A DNA stretch of 64,000 nucleotides from Streptomyces sp. ISL-96 (GCF_018614035.1 NZ_JAGGPA010000025.1:62001-126000); one strand, 5' to 3'. Shown: positions 8,815 through 16,734, counted from the stretch's first letter. The notes: generated from the sequence alone by a model not told the origin. A program made the numbers and translations.

Positions 8815-9016
8815 GCTCCAGCGCGGCAACTTCACGCGCGAAGCGGCGCCGGAACTCGTCCTGCGCGGCGAGTTCGGCGTGCACCACTTTGACGGCGACG
8901 GTACGTCCGCCGGCGGACCGGGCGAGATTGACGCGGCCCGTGCCGCCGGACCCGAGCGTGCCGTGGAGGCGGAACGGGCCGATCTGGGCCGGATCTTCGG
9001 GCGTCAGGGCATTCAC
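8810..9016 (-). pseudogene. Truncated Ser/Thr protein kinase (N-terminal lobe only)
   Basis: From GTG 9016 about 69 codons read as the start of a Streptomyces Hanks-type kinase. They include the ATP loop GSGGTGRVNLARSAGGRTVAVK, with the invariant lysine in VAVKVVH, then FRRRFAREVAAL. The glycine loop has T where M is usual. Homology ends at about 8810, before the helix C glutamate pairing and the catalytic loop, so it cannot be an active kinase. The break abuts the epimerase fragment, which points to recombination or deletion. Confidence 0.75.
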
Positions 9017-9107
9017 GCCCGGATCTCCACACAAAGCCTGGTCTAGACCTTGACAGGTACAGACCATTGCGGTTCGGTATGGGACACCCCCACGAAAGGG
9101 CTACCCC

Positions 9108-9368
9108 CATGAATGCCCCACGCGTGTCCCCGTGCTGCGACGCCTGGCCACCCTGTTCGCCGCGCTCTGTACGGCTGTTGGGCTGGCCGTGTTCCTCCCC
9201 GCCACCTCCGCCTTGGCCGCCGAATGCGCGGCCGGGTGGAGCTCGTTGACCGTCTACACGGGCGGCAAGACCGCCTCGTACAACGGCCACAACTGGATGG
9301 CCAAGTGGTGGACCCAGAACGAACGCCGCGGTTCCGCGGACGTCTGGTCCGACCAGGGCGCCTGTGGT
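9108..9368 (+). pseudogene. Remnant of secreted chitin-binding protein
   Basis: After ATG 9108, preceded by GAAAGGG, the frame slips by one base at about 9125-9132. It then reads a signal peptide (LRRLATLFAALCTAVGLAV..., cleavage after ALA). A CBM5/12-like chitin-binding module follows, with AAGWSSLTVYTGGKT, YNGHNWMAKWWTQNE and SDQGACG. No catalytic domain follows, because the module runs straight into the 3' end of an opposing gene. It is either a fragment of a chitinase or binding protein, or, if translated from GTG 9132, a lone secreted chitin-binding module. I favour a remnant. Confidence 0.65.
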
Positions 9369-9406
9369 TGTTGCCACCTGCGCCTGTTTCGCGTGGCGAT
9401 TGGGCC

Positions 9407-9970
9407 TCAACTCTTGACGGCCTCTGCGATCTGCAGGGCGGCCTGGGCGGGCGTGAGGTGCGTGGTGTCGACGACCTCGGCCTCGCCGTGTAGCCACGTG
9501 CGGGCCGCCTCGGCGTAGGGCTCAAGGTATTTGAGACGGAATGGGGAGGGGCCAAGAAGAGTGTCGCCCTCGATGCGCCCGCGGAGGGTGTCTTGGTCAG
9601 CGTGGAGGACGAAGTGCCGTACGGGAATGGCATGTTGGGCGAGGCCCGTGCTGATCTCGCGCCAGTACTGCTCGACCAAGATAGTCATGGGCATCACCAG
9701 AGTGCCGCCGGTGTAGTCGAGTACGCGGCGGGCGGTCTCGACTACGAGCGGCCGCCACGGCGGCCAGTGCTGGAAGTTGTCCGTCCCGGGCAGCCCCGGC
9801 GTGATGTCCATGAGTGTCTCGCCGACCTTCTCGGCGTCGAACACCCGTGAATCCGGGATCAGCTGCTGCACGAGTGCGCTGGTCGTCGTCTTGCCTGCGC
9901 CGTGGGTGCCGTTGAGCCATACGATCACGGGACCCAACGCTAGCGCTGTGCGGGCCGCGGGAACGGGCAC
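9407..9970 (-). CDS. TmrB-like P-loop ATPase
   Basis: The 187-residue protein has the P-loop WLNGTHGAGKTTTSALV, then FDAEKVGETL and FQHWPPWRPLVVE. This is the arrangement seen in the TmrB family, named after the Bacillus tunicamycin-resistance protein, and in related small nucleoside-kinase-like ATPases. Members are proposed to bind nucleotide or nucleoside antibiotics, but the substrate of most is unknown. The start may be ATG 9970 or GTG 9931; the shorter form begins directly at the P-loop strand. It is the only intact gene between remnants on both sides, so it may be a late arrival. Confidence 0.65.
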   Translation of the reverse strand: MPVPAARTALALGPVIVWLNGTHGAGKTTTSALVQQLIPDSRVFDAEKVGETLMDITPGLPGTDNFQHWPPWRPLVVETARRVLDYTGGTLVMPMTILVEQYWREISTGLAQHAIPVRHFVLHADQDTLRGRIEGDTLLGPSPFRLKYLEPYAEAARTWLHGEAEVVDTTHLTPAQAALQIAEAVKS

Positions 9971-10058
9971 AGCAGAAATCCGGTACGGCTTCGGCGTTTC
10001 TCAGGGGTGGTGTCAACCACCAAGATCAGGGGTCACCTATCTCGAAAAGTCGCAGGAT

Positions 10059-10120
10059 GGGCCAACCCCGGCGCTCAGACGGGCCAACTCAAGCGCTAAA
10101 GGGCCAACTCAGCCGCTCAG
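10059..10120. repeat. Three tandem GGGCCAAC repeats, possible IS terminus
   Basis: The octamer GGGCCAAC occurs at 10059, 10081 and 10101, each followed by a related -CGCT-A stretch, giving a period of 20-22 bases. Just upstream lies GGTGTCAACCACC with CTCGAAAAGTCG. Multiple short direct repeats inside the tip are a property of IS21-family and Tn7-like ends, and this block has that look, but no transposase remains. It separates the TmrB-like gene from the truncated transporter. Confidence 0.4.
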
Positions 10121-10130
10121 TCTCACGAAG

Positions 10131-10546
10131 TCACGCCTTCCAGGCGCGCGCGGAGCCCTTGCGGGCCGCGACGATGGCCGCAGGCGCAGCCACGAAGGCG
10201 AGGCCGGCGCACAGGACGGCGAGGATCGGGTAGCTGGTGATGGCGACGACGATGCCGGAGGCCAGGCCGCCGACGGCGCCCGCGACGGCGATGGCGACGT
10301 CGACCAGTCCCTGGACCTTGGCGCGGGTGGCCAGGGGCGTGCTGTTGGTAACGATCGCGGTGCCGGTGACCAAGCCGAAGCTCCAGCCGATGCCGAGCAG
10401 GACGAGGGCAAGGGTGATCAGAGTGAAGGAGTGGCCGGGCGCGAGGGCGGCGACTACTCCCGCGGTGAGCAGCGTGCCGGCCGTCGCCACGCTCTTCGGG
10501 GAGGCCGGGGTGGAGGTTTTACCGGGCGGGGCGGTCCGGTGGTCAT
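10131..10546 (-). pseudogene. MFS transporter remnant (C-terminal third)
   Basis: About 119 codons encode the last four transmembrane helices of an MFS drug exporter. They include LLGIGWSFGLVTGTAIVTNSTP and a VQGLVDVAIAVAGAVGGLASG helix. An ATG at 10546 overlaps the reductase stop as TGATG, the normal coupled start, but only about ten plausible codons follow before the frame changes and jumps into the C-terminal part. This is best explained by an internal deletion of several hundred bases. It was probably the third gene of a monooxygenase-reductase-transporter operon. Confidence 0.7.
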
Positions 10547-11072
10547 CAGGCGGTGGTCAGGTGTGCGCGGGACGGGAGAGCGCGGGCGAACTGGCCGGTG
10601 AAGCCGGCCAGTTGCCGCTCGTCATCGTGGTCGGGGGTCAGCGCGCCGTCCGGGGCGGTCGTGATGTGCCGGTCCAGGACGAACCGGCCCTGGCAGACCT
10701 GGGCGCCGAGCGAGGTGAGGACCGGGCGCAGGGCGTAGTCGGGGGCGAGGACGTGGGCCGGGCTGCCGCCGGTGGCCAGGGGAAGCACCGGTTTCCCGGT
10801 GAACGCGTGCTGGGGCAGCAGGCCGGAGTAGGCGGCCTTGGAGATGGGGGTGGCCACGACGAGGGCGTCGGCCTGGGCAACCAGGCTCACGGCGCGGGCG
10901 AGGGACGCTTCGCGGTGTCCGCGGTGAGCAGCGGGGCCGCAGGCAGGCCACGCAGGGCGAGTACGTGCGTCCGGTGGCCGCGGGCCCGCAGGCCCGCGGC
11001 GGTGTGCTCGGCCAGGAGGGCGGTACGGGACGTACGGGAGGGGCTGCCGGACAGGGTGAGGACAGTGGCCAG
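10546..11072 (-). pseudogene. Frameshifted NADPH-dependent FMN reductase (SsuE-like)
   Basis: Two frames together give an SsuE-type flavin reductase. The first, from 11072, reads ATVLTLSGSPSRTSRTALL and stops early. The second reads QADALVVATPISKAAYSGLL then LPLATGGSPAHVLAPDYALRP. The frame change falls near 10895-10915. The second part also lacks the usual KA-LDL residues between GLL and PQHAF. The first codon is CTG, although a good AGGAG precedes it, so the start may be lost too. It would have supplied reduced FMN to the adjacent monooxygenase. Confidence 0.8.
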
Positions 11073-11161
11073 GGGAACTCCTCGGGAACTCCTGCGGGAT
11101 CAGGGGGACTTGCCGGTGAAGGGTGGTGGGCGTTGGTGGGCGGAGGTCCGCCCGTCCGACG

Positions 11162-12247
11162 TCAGCGCGGGCTGTCGGGCATGCCGTAGGCGTCGGCGAT
11201 CAGCTCGGTGGAACGCAGCCGGGCCTGGAGGGAGTGGCCGACGCTGCCGATCATGAGCTCGTCGGCGCCGGAGTCCCGCTGGACCTGGTTCAGGTGGGCG
11301 GTGACCTGCTCGGGGGTGCCGTGCGGGACGTGGTTCAGCCAGCTGTCGACGGCCTGGCGTTCCTGGGCGTCGTAGGTGTAGGCGTCCACTTCCTCGGGGG
11401 GCGGCAGCAGGTAGGACTTGCGCTGGAACATGCGGAGCATGGCGTGCGCGAGGGTGCCGGCCTGGCGGCGGGCCTCACGTTCGTCGTCGGATGCCGCGAC
11501 GGTGAAGCTGACCAGCGCGTACGGCTCGGCCAGGGCCTCGGACGGAGTGAACCGCTCGCGGTACAGACGCAGGGCGGCCACGACATCGCGCGGGTTGAAG
11601 TGCGCGGCGAAGGCGAACGGCAGGCCTAGCCGGGCGGCGAGCTGCGCCGAGTAGCCGGACGAGCCGAGCAGCCACACCGGCAGTCGGCCGGTGGGCGGGG
11701 TGACGCCGTTGAGCCGGTCCTGGGCGGGCCCCGGCACGGCGTACACGCGGTCGGCGTAGGGGTGCTCGGCCGGGAAGTCGTCGCCGAGGAAGTGCAGCAG
11801 CTCGGCCACCTGCTGGGGGAAGTCCTCGTCGCCGCTCGCGCCGCGGCGCAGGGCGGCGGCCGTGGCGTGATCGGTGCCCGGGGCGCGGCCCAGACCCAGG
11901 TCGATACGGCCGGGGGCGAGGGCCTCCAGCATGCCGAACTGTTCGGCGACGACCAGCGGCGGATGGTTGGGCAGCATGATCCCGCCCGCGCCGAGCCGCA
12001 GCTTGCTGGTCTCCGCGGTGAGCCGGGACAGCAGGACGGGAGGGCTGGAGGTGGAGACGCCGGGCATGGCGTGGTGCTCGTTCATCCAGTAGCGGGTGAA
12101 GCCGCGCCGGTCGGCGAGCCGGGCGAGTTCGATACTGCCGGCCAGCGCCTCTGCGGCGGTCTGGCCGGTGCCGGTCATGGCGGAGTCCAGTACGGACAGG
12201 GCGGTGGGGGCGGAGCCATGGCGGGTGCCGCGGATCGGGTCGGTCAT
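11162..12247 (-). CDS. Luciferase-like FMN-dependent monooxygenase (LLM class)
   Basis: The 361-residue TIM-barrel flavoprotein begins with LSVLDSAMTG and has YWMNEHHAMPGVSTSSP, LRLGAGGIMLPNHPPLVVAEQF and RIDLGLGRAPGTD. These are the hallmark blocks of the MsnO8-like 'group 1' branch of the luciferase superfamily. Such enzymes use reduced FMN and oxygen; the substrate is not predictable. The gene looks complete, with the expected C-terminal IGSVGHSLQARLRS. Its reductase and exporter downstream are both broken, so it may depend on another flavin reductase. Confidence 0.85.
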   Translation of the reverse strand: MTDPIRGTRHGSAPTALSVLDSAMTGTGQTAAEALAGSIELARLADRRGFTRYWMNEHHAMPGVSTSSPPVLLSRLTAETSKLRLGAGGIMLPNHPPLVVAEQFGMLEALAPGRIDLGLGRAPGTDHATAAALRRGASGDEDFPQQVAELLHFLGDDFPAEHPYADRVYAVPGPAQDRLNGVTPPTGRLPVWLLGSSGYSAQLAARLGLPFAFAAHFNPRDVVAALRLYRERFTPSEALAEPYALVSFTVAASDDEREARRQAGTLAHAMLRMFQRKSYLLPPPEEVDAYTYDAQERQAVDSWLNHVPHGTPEQVTAHLNQVQRDSGADELMIGSVGHSLQARLRSTELIADAYGMPDSPR

Positions 12248-12381
12248 GGTCGTGCGGTCCTTCAGTTTCGAGGTGCGCGGCGTGCAGTGAGTGGGGGGCC
12301 GGGCGCCGGCCGACAGTCGCGGCGGGTCTCTGTCGGTCGGCGCCCGGCCGTGTCCGGCGTACGTTCCCGACGAACGTGGGG

Positions 12382-13176
12382 TCAGCCGCGGACGCCGAAG
12401 TCGACGCGGTCGGCGAGACCGGCGGCGGCAAAGGCGGCGACGAGCTCGTCGCGGCCCTCGGTGAAGTGGGCCCAGCTGTCGTAGTGGACGGGGACCACGC
12501 GGCCGGCGTCGAGGATCTTCGCGGCCTCTGCGGCCTGGGGGCTGTCCAGGACGATCAGCCCGCCGTCGAAGACATCGGAGAAGCGGGGCGCTCCGGCGAA
12601 GAGGAGGGCCGTGTCCACCGGGGCGAAGCGCTCAGCGATGCCCTTGACCGCCTCGAGCGAGGCGTTGTCGCCGCTGACGTAGACGGTGGGCAGGCCCTCG
12701 CCGGTCAGGACGAACCCGACGACCTCACCGCAGATCGGCTCGACCTCCTCGCGCGGGCCGGGGCCGTGGATGGCGGGCACGCCCGTCACAGTGACCGTGC
12801 CGGGTCCGCCGTCCCGGCGCTCAAGCTCGACCGACTGCCAGTCGGCGAGGCCGGTGGCCGCCTCCCCGAGACGCTCCCCACCGCCGGGGGTGGTGAGCGT
12901 CAGCGGGACGTCGGCGAGCAGGGCCCGGCCGGAGATGTCGAGGTTGTCGGCGTGCTCGTCGTGCGAGAGCAGGACCACGTCGACGCGGCCGAGATCGGCC
13001 GGGCTGCCGTCAGCCGCCGCCGTCTTCGTCAGCACGACGGCCGGTGCCTGGTGGTCGCCGGGGCCGTCGAAGGTCGGGTCGGTGAGAATGCGCAGGCCGC
13101 CGTACTCGAAGAGGGCAGTCGGGCCGCCGAAAACGCGGACGGGGAAGGGGGCAGTCTGCAGGGTCGGGGAAGGCAC
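12382..13176 (-). CDS. MBL-fold metal-dependent hydrolase (UlaG/YfhI-like)
   Basis: The 264-residue protein carries the metallo-beta-lactamase pattern LLSHDEHADNLD. The later ligands are in IHGPG, YVSGDN and VPVHYDSW. FEYGGLRILTDPTFD at the start is typical of the L-ascorbate-lactonase-like branch. The HxHxDH motif reads HDEHADN, with N in place of the last H, which is seen in some relatives and might alter metal binding. GTG 13176 is preceded by GAGGAAC. It diverges from a CGNR regulator across a 100-base region with repeated half-sites, so that protein probably controls it. Confidence 0.8.
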   Translation of the reverse strand: MPSPTLQTAPFPVRVFGGPTALFEYGGLRILTDPTFDGPGDHQAPAVVLTKTAAADGSPADLGRVDVVLLSHDEHADNLDISGRALLADVPLTLTTPGGGERLGEAATGLADWQSVELERRDGGPGTVTVTGVPAIHGPGPREEVEPICGEVVGFVLTGEGLPTVYVSGDNASLEAVKGIAERFAPVDTALLFAGAPRFSDVFDGGLIVLDSPQAAEAAKILDAGRVVPVHYDSWAHFTEGRDELVAAFAAAGLADRVDFGVRG

Positions 13177-13186
13177 GAAAAGAGTT

Positions 13187-13238
13187 CCTCACGGATAGAT
13201 TGCGTGTTAACCGTGAATCGACTGTATGCCTCACGGAT
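13187..13238. promoter_or_regulatory. Three TCACGG half-sites between MBL and CGNR genes
   Basis: TCACGG is found at 13189 and 13231 and its complement CCGTGA at 13211, spaced 22 and 20 bases apart, or about two helical turns each. The outer copies extend to a 10-base direct repeat, CCTCACGGAT, with a 42-base period. The array occupies the whole divergent promoter, so it is a good candidate operator for the CGNR regulator. Inferred from sequence only. Confidence 0.5.
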
Positions 13239-13278
13239 GAATGCAACCCGTACCATGAGAAGCATGGAAGAGTTCGTG

Positions 13279-13857
13279 ATGGAAGAAGCCGCCCTGTCGT
13301 CGGCGCCGGGCGAGGCGGAGCACCCCTCCCTGGCCCTGGCCAACAGCGCCGTCGCGCTGCCCGGCGGGCACACGGCCGACCTCCTGGGAACCCCGGCGCA
13401 GGCCGAGCGGTGGCTGGCGCGGCGCGACCTCGCCCCGGACGGTGCCGGCTTGGCGGAGGTATGCGCGACGCAGCTGCGCGCGTTGCGTGAACAGGTCAGG
13501 TCGCTGCTGGCCTCCCGTGTCGCCGGGCAGCCCGCCCTGCCCGCCGCCGTCACGGCGGTCAACGACGCGATGACCCGCGTCCCCACCGCATCCCTGCTGC
13601 TGTGGGACGAGAAGACCGGGCCTTACCGCGCCACGCCCCACCCCACCACCGCGATCGTCGAGCACGCTCTCGCGGTCATCGCCGCCGACGCCGCCGACCT
13701 GCTCACCTCCCCCGACGCCGCCCGCCTGACCGCCTGCGCCTCCCCGCCCTGCAACCGCTTCCTGCTCAAGCACGGCCGCCGCCAGTGGTGCTCCACCCGC
13801 TGCGGCGACCGCGCCCGCGCCGCCCGCGCCTACGCCCGCCGCACCACGACGGAGTGA
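13279..13857 (+). CDS. CGNR zinc-finger transcriptional regulator
   Basis: The protein has the ABATE-type N-terminal domain (SLALANSAVALPGG..., then LRALREQVRSLL). A C-terminal treble-clef zinc finger follows, with CASPPCNRFLLKHGRRQWCSTRCGDRARAARAYARR ligands at the four cysteines (about residues 150-177). The signature reads CGDR rather than CGNR. I prefer ATG 13279 because GGAAGAG lies six bases upstream; earlier in-frame ATGs at 13237, 13255 and 13264 lack one, and the first touches the putative operator. It gives about 192 residues. The likely target is its own promoter and the divergent MBL gene. Confidence 0.82.
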   Translation: MEEAALSSAPGEAEHPSLALANSAVALPGGHTADLLGTPAQAERWLARRDLAPDGAGLAEVCATQLRALREQVRSLLASRVAGQPALPAAVTAVNDAMTRVPTASLLLWDEKTGPYRATPHPTTAIVEHALAVIAADAADLLTSPDAARLTACASPPCNRFLLKHGRRQWCSTRCGDRARAARAYARRTTTE

Positions 13858-13869
13858 TGCGTCGTCGCC

Positions 13870-13998
13870 GAGCGTTCTATCTGGCGCTTCATGCGAGTAC
13901 TGGTGGTCCGACGAGGCGGCACTGCGGCTGCGCCGCGATTGCGTCGCCTTCCCGAAACTGAGCGCGGCACTTGGCGATCGGTGCCAGATAGAGCGCTC
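13870..13998. repeat. 129-base element with near-perfect 16-base inverted ends
   Basis: GAGCGTTCTATCTGGC at 13870-13885 is matched in inverted orientation by GCCAGATAGAGCGCTC at 13983-13998, 15 of 16 positions. The 97-base interior has no gene. The size and terminal inverted repeats suggest a MITE or an IS left with only its ends. I see no clear target-site duplication. A long-range terminator is a weaker alternative, because the arms are too far apart to fold efficiently. Confidence 0.5.
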
Positions 13999-14043
13999 TG
14001 GAACACCTGGAAGTGGACCACCGTGACCTCGTCGAGAGGTACG

Positions 14044-15048
14044 TCACCGTGCGTCGCGTAGCTGAAGAAGGTACGTCGCAGTCAGCGCAACGGCACGGTC
14101 CTCGTCATGCGACAACTCCACGAGGGCACGTGACGCCGTCGTCCCCGGGACGGCCGCCAATGCCTGGGTCAGTCGTCCGCGCGCAGGGGCTTTGGTGGCG
14201 TTGTGGGCGAGGCGGTCGACGAGCCTGGTCGCGAGCTGATCCGCCGTCGCGGTGTCGCTCGCCAGCACGCTCAGTGCATCGGCCGCATCGGTATCGTTTC
14301 TTCCCTCCACGATCATGTCGATGAGCGTCGGGACCGCTTCGGCCACTCCACGTGTCCCGAGCGCCAGAGCCGCATACCCGCGGACCACGACGTCGGGGTT
14401 CGCGAGAGCGTCCCGCAGCTGCGCGGCAGCCTCACCACCGGGCATCTCGGCGAGGGACTGAACAGCACGTTTCCGCACCGCGGCCACCGGTGAGCCCAGG
14501 CCCTCCGCCAGCAGTGCCGGGCCGCCGTCGCCCGATCGCGACAGCGCCCAGCGAAGGGCTCCGGCGACGTTCGGCTCCGTCTCGCTCAGTGCCGCCTCGA
14601 CCAGGGCCTCCACCGGCACCGGAACCTCGCCGACCGAGGAAAGGGCCGCGCGCTGGCGCGCGTCGGCGCTCTTCGACCCCAGTGCCTGGAGGAGCGCGAC
14701 AACCTGGAGGACGTCCTCCCAGCCTGCCGGTTCCGTGGCATCGATCCGGCGCAGCCGCGTGAGCAGCTCGGTCTCGGCCGCGATGCGTTCGCGTGTCTGG
14801 CGGATGAGGTCGCCGACGAGCGCCGAGGGCGTGAAGCCGGGATCGTCGAGCGCGCGCCCGATCTCACGCAGCGACAGCCCCAGCGACCGCAGGCTCTCGA
14901 TATGGAAGATCCGACGGATGTCCTCGCCGGAGTACTCCCGATAACCGGAGCCCGTACGACCGGAAGGCCGCACCAGGCCTAGCGATTCGTAGTGCCGGAG
15001 CATGCGGGCGCTGACCCCGGACCGTCGCGCCACCTCACCGATCAACAC
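14044..15048 (-). CDS. MerR-family regulator with C-terminal HEAT repeats
   Basis: Residues 1-70 are a standard MerR DNA-binding domain (MLIGEVARRSGVSARMLRHYESLGLV, GYREYSGEDIRRI), followed by the dimerisation helix. Residues 120-330 form about six HEAT-type helical repeats (VRKRAVQSLAEM, VRGYAALALGTRGVAEAV), in place of the usual small effector pocket. The start is GTG 15048, three bases after the stop of the upstream HEAT gene, with GATAGGA as ribosome site, so the two are one operon. The HEAT module suggests protein-protein signalling rather than metal or drug sensing. Confidence 0.85.
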   Translation of the reverse strand: MLIGEVARRSGVSARMLRHYESLGLVRPSGRTGSGYREYSGEDIRRIFHIESLRSLGLSLREIGRALDDPGFTPSALVGDLIRQTRERIAAETELLTRLRRIDATEPAGWEDVLQVVALLQALGSKSADARQRAALSSVGEVPVPVEALVEAALSETEPNVAGALRWALSRSGDGGPALLAEGLGSPVAAVRKRAVQSLAEMPGGEAAAQLRDALANPDVVVRGYAALALGTRGVAEAVPTLIDMIVEGRNDTDAADALSVLASDTATADQLATRLVDRLAHNATKAPARGRLTQALAAVPGTTASRALVELSHDEDRAVALTATYLLQLRDAR

Positions 15049-15051
15049 GTC

Positions 15052-15720
15052 CTATCGTCCCTCCCGGCCGGACCCGCCGAGGGCCACGACGCGCTTGGCC
15101 GCCTCGATCGCGAACTCGAATCCGGCGTCCGGCTCGCGCAGCAGCCGTTGTGTGGCGAGCGCGTGCGCGCGCACGCGCGGTTCAGGGGCCGTCGTCGCGG
15201 CACGCAGAGCGGGCACAATCGCCTCACCCAGCGCGACCAGTGCCCGGCTGAGACTCAGCTGCGTCTCCCGCTCACCGCGCCCGAGCTGCGTCGCCAGCAC
15301 CGCGGCCAGTGCGGACTCCTCGCCTTCCGGTACGAGCACGACCGCGGCCCGCCAGGCGCTCCGCGCCACCTCGTCGTCGTCGGACAACAGCGCCCGTGTG
15401 ATCGCCGGCCACGCCTGCCGGTCCCCGATCTTGGACAGCGTGTGCAGCGCCTGGCTCCGTGCCTGCGCATGCTCCGAGCGGACTTCGCGGACCAGCGCGG
15501 GGAGCGTCATGGACACCGGGTGGCGGGTGAGCGCCCAGGTCAGCATGTCGCGGACGAGGAACTCGGGCTCGATCGCGCATCGCTCGATGAGCTTGCCGAC
15601 GAAGCGCGGGTCAGTCGTCGTGCCGACCGCCAGAGCAGCCCGCAGTCGCACGGACGAACGGCCGTCCTCCAGCCCTTGGAACGCTCGTATCGCATCCGTG
15701 TCCTGTCTCATGGTCGTCAT
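15052..15720 (-). CDS. HEAT-repeat protein, partner of the MerR regulator
   Basis: The 222-residue protein is made almost wholly of HEAT/PBS-lyase-type repeats (SSVRLRAALAVG, EPEFLVRDMLTWALTRHPV, RSQALHTLSKIGDRQAW, EVARSAWRAAVVLV, PRVRAHALATQRLL). It has no enzyme motif. ATG 15720 is chosen because AAGGAGG lies eight bases upstream. It is the first gene of the operon with the MerR-HEAT regulator, and the similar repeat architecture suggests the two proteins bind each other. A phycobilin-lyase role is unlikely in this organism. Confidence 0.78.
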   Translation of the reverse strand: MTTMRQDTDAIRAFQGLEDGRSSVRLRAALAVGTTTDPRFVGKLIERCAIEPEFLVRDMLTWALTRHPVSMTLPALVREVRSEHAQARSQALHTLSKIGDRQAWPAITRALLSDDDEVARSAWRAAVVLVPEGEESALAAVLATQLGRGERETQLSLSRALVALGEAIVPALRAATTAPEPRVRAHALATQRLLREPDAGFEFAIEAAKRVVALGGSGREGR

Positions 15721-15750
15721 CGAGACCACCTCCTTGGCAAGCAGTGAAGG

Positions 15751-15773
15751 CCCTGTCACCGTGTCAAGGTCAA
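15751..15773 (-). promoter_or_regulatory. MerR-type promoter/operator
   Basis: On the minus strand the sequence reads TTGACC then CCTTGACA-CGG-TGACAGGG. The -35-like TTGAC is embedded in an imperfect dyad, as in MerR-family promoters with a long spacer. TTCACT about 19 bases downstream could be the -10. It lies 30-50 bases upstream of the HEAT gene, so autoregulation by the MerR-HEAT protein is likely. Confidence 0.5.
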
Positions 15774-15897
15774 GCGGCGCCCCGGGGTCAGCGGCGCTTT
15801 CTCCGCCCTGCAGGCCAACCATGATGTAGACGAATGCGTATGGAAGCGAGCGTGCTCGCCATGGCTGTCGCAGGTCGCGCCTGGTTCGCTGGAGCGC

Positions 15898-16734
15898 ATG
15901 AGTGACGAGACGATTTTGGTGACAGGCGGTACGGGCAAGACGGGCCGCCGGGTGGTGCGGCTGCTCCAGGAGCGGGGCGTGCCGGTGCGGGCGGCGTCCC
16001 GTTCGGGTGCGACGCGTTTCGACTGGACGGACCGCGCCACCTGGGAGCCGGCGCTGCGGGGCGTCGCGGCGGTGTATCTGGTCGCGCCCGACCTCGGTGG
16101 CCCGCAGGCCGCGGAGGCCATCGCCGCCTTCACGCGGCAGGCCGCGGCGGCCGGGGCGAGGCGGGCGGTGCTGGTGTCCGTGCCCGAGACCGGGGGCCTG
16201 GACGACGAGCACGTCCTGGCCGCGGAGCGGGCGCTGGGCGAAGCGGGCCTGGACTGGACGGTGTTGCGGCTGCGCTGGTTCTTCCAGAACTTCAGCGAGG
16301 ACTTCTTGCGTGACCCCGTCCTGAGCGGCGAGGTACGGGTGCCTGCCGGAGACGGCAAAGAGGGGTTCATCGACGCCGAGGACATCGCCGAGGTGGCGGT
16401 CGCCGCCCTGACCGAGGACGGGCACGCCGGGCGGCACTACGAACTGACCGGCCCCCGGCTGATGACCTTCGCGGACACGGTCGCGGAGATCGCCCGGGCC
16501 ACCGGCCGCGACATCCGTTACGTGCCGTTGACCACGGAGGCGTACGCGGACGAACAGCGCGCGCAGGGCGTGCCTGAGGAATGGGTGCGGGTGCTGGCCG
16601 GCCCGTACGAGCAGGTGCGTTCCGGCCGCCTCGCCCGGCTCACCGACGATGTACGCCAGGTACTCGGCCGGGCGCCCCGGGACTTCTCCGACTACGCCCA
16701 CAGCGCCGCCGCACAGGGAGCCTGGGCCACCTGA
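15898..16734 (+). CDS. NmrA-like NAD(P)-binding protein
   Basis: The 278-residue atypical SDR opens with ILVTGGTGKTGRRVVRLLQERGV, the NAD(P)-binding fold of NmrA/QOR2-type proteins. It continues with VYLVAPD, LVSVPETGG and VLRLRWFFQNFSEDFL, typical of the azoreductase-like subgroup. The YxxxK catalytic pair of classical SDRs is absent, so it may be a redox sensor or a quinone/NADPH reductase. It is divergent from the HEAT/MerR operon over a 177-base gap that contains the MerR-type site, making it a candidate target. Confidence 0.8.
   Translation: MSDETILVTGGTGKTGRRVVRLLQERGVPVRAASRSGATRFDWTDRATWEPALRGVAAVYLVAPDLGGPQAAEAIAAFTRQAAAAGARRAVLVSVPETGGLDDEHVLAAERALGEAGLDWTVLRLRWFFQNFSEDFLRDPVLSGEVRVPAGDGKEGFIDAEDIAEVAVAALTEDGHAGRHYELTGPRLMTFADTVAEIARATGRDIRYVPLTTEAYADEQRAQGVPEEWVRVLAGPYEQVRSGRLARLTDDVRQVLGRAPRDFSDYAHSAAAQGAWAT

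Noticed and set aside
15171..15182. CGCGCGCACGCG tract as a structural element
   Set aside because: Falls in an ordinary coding region rich in Arg and Ala codons.
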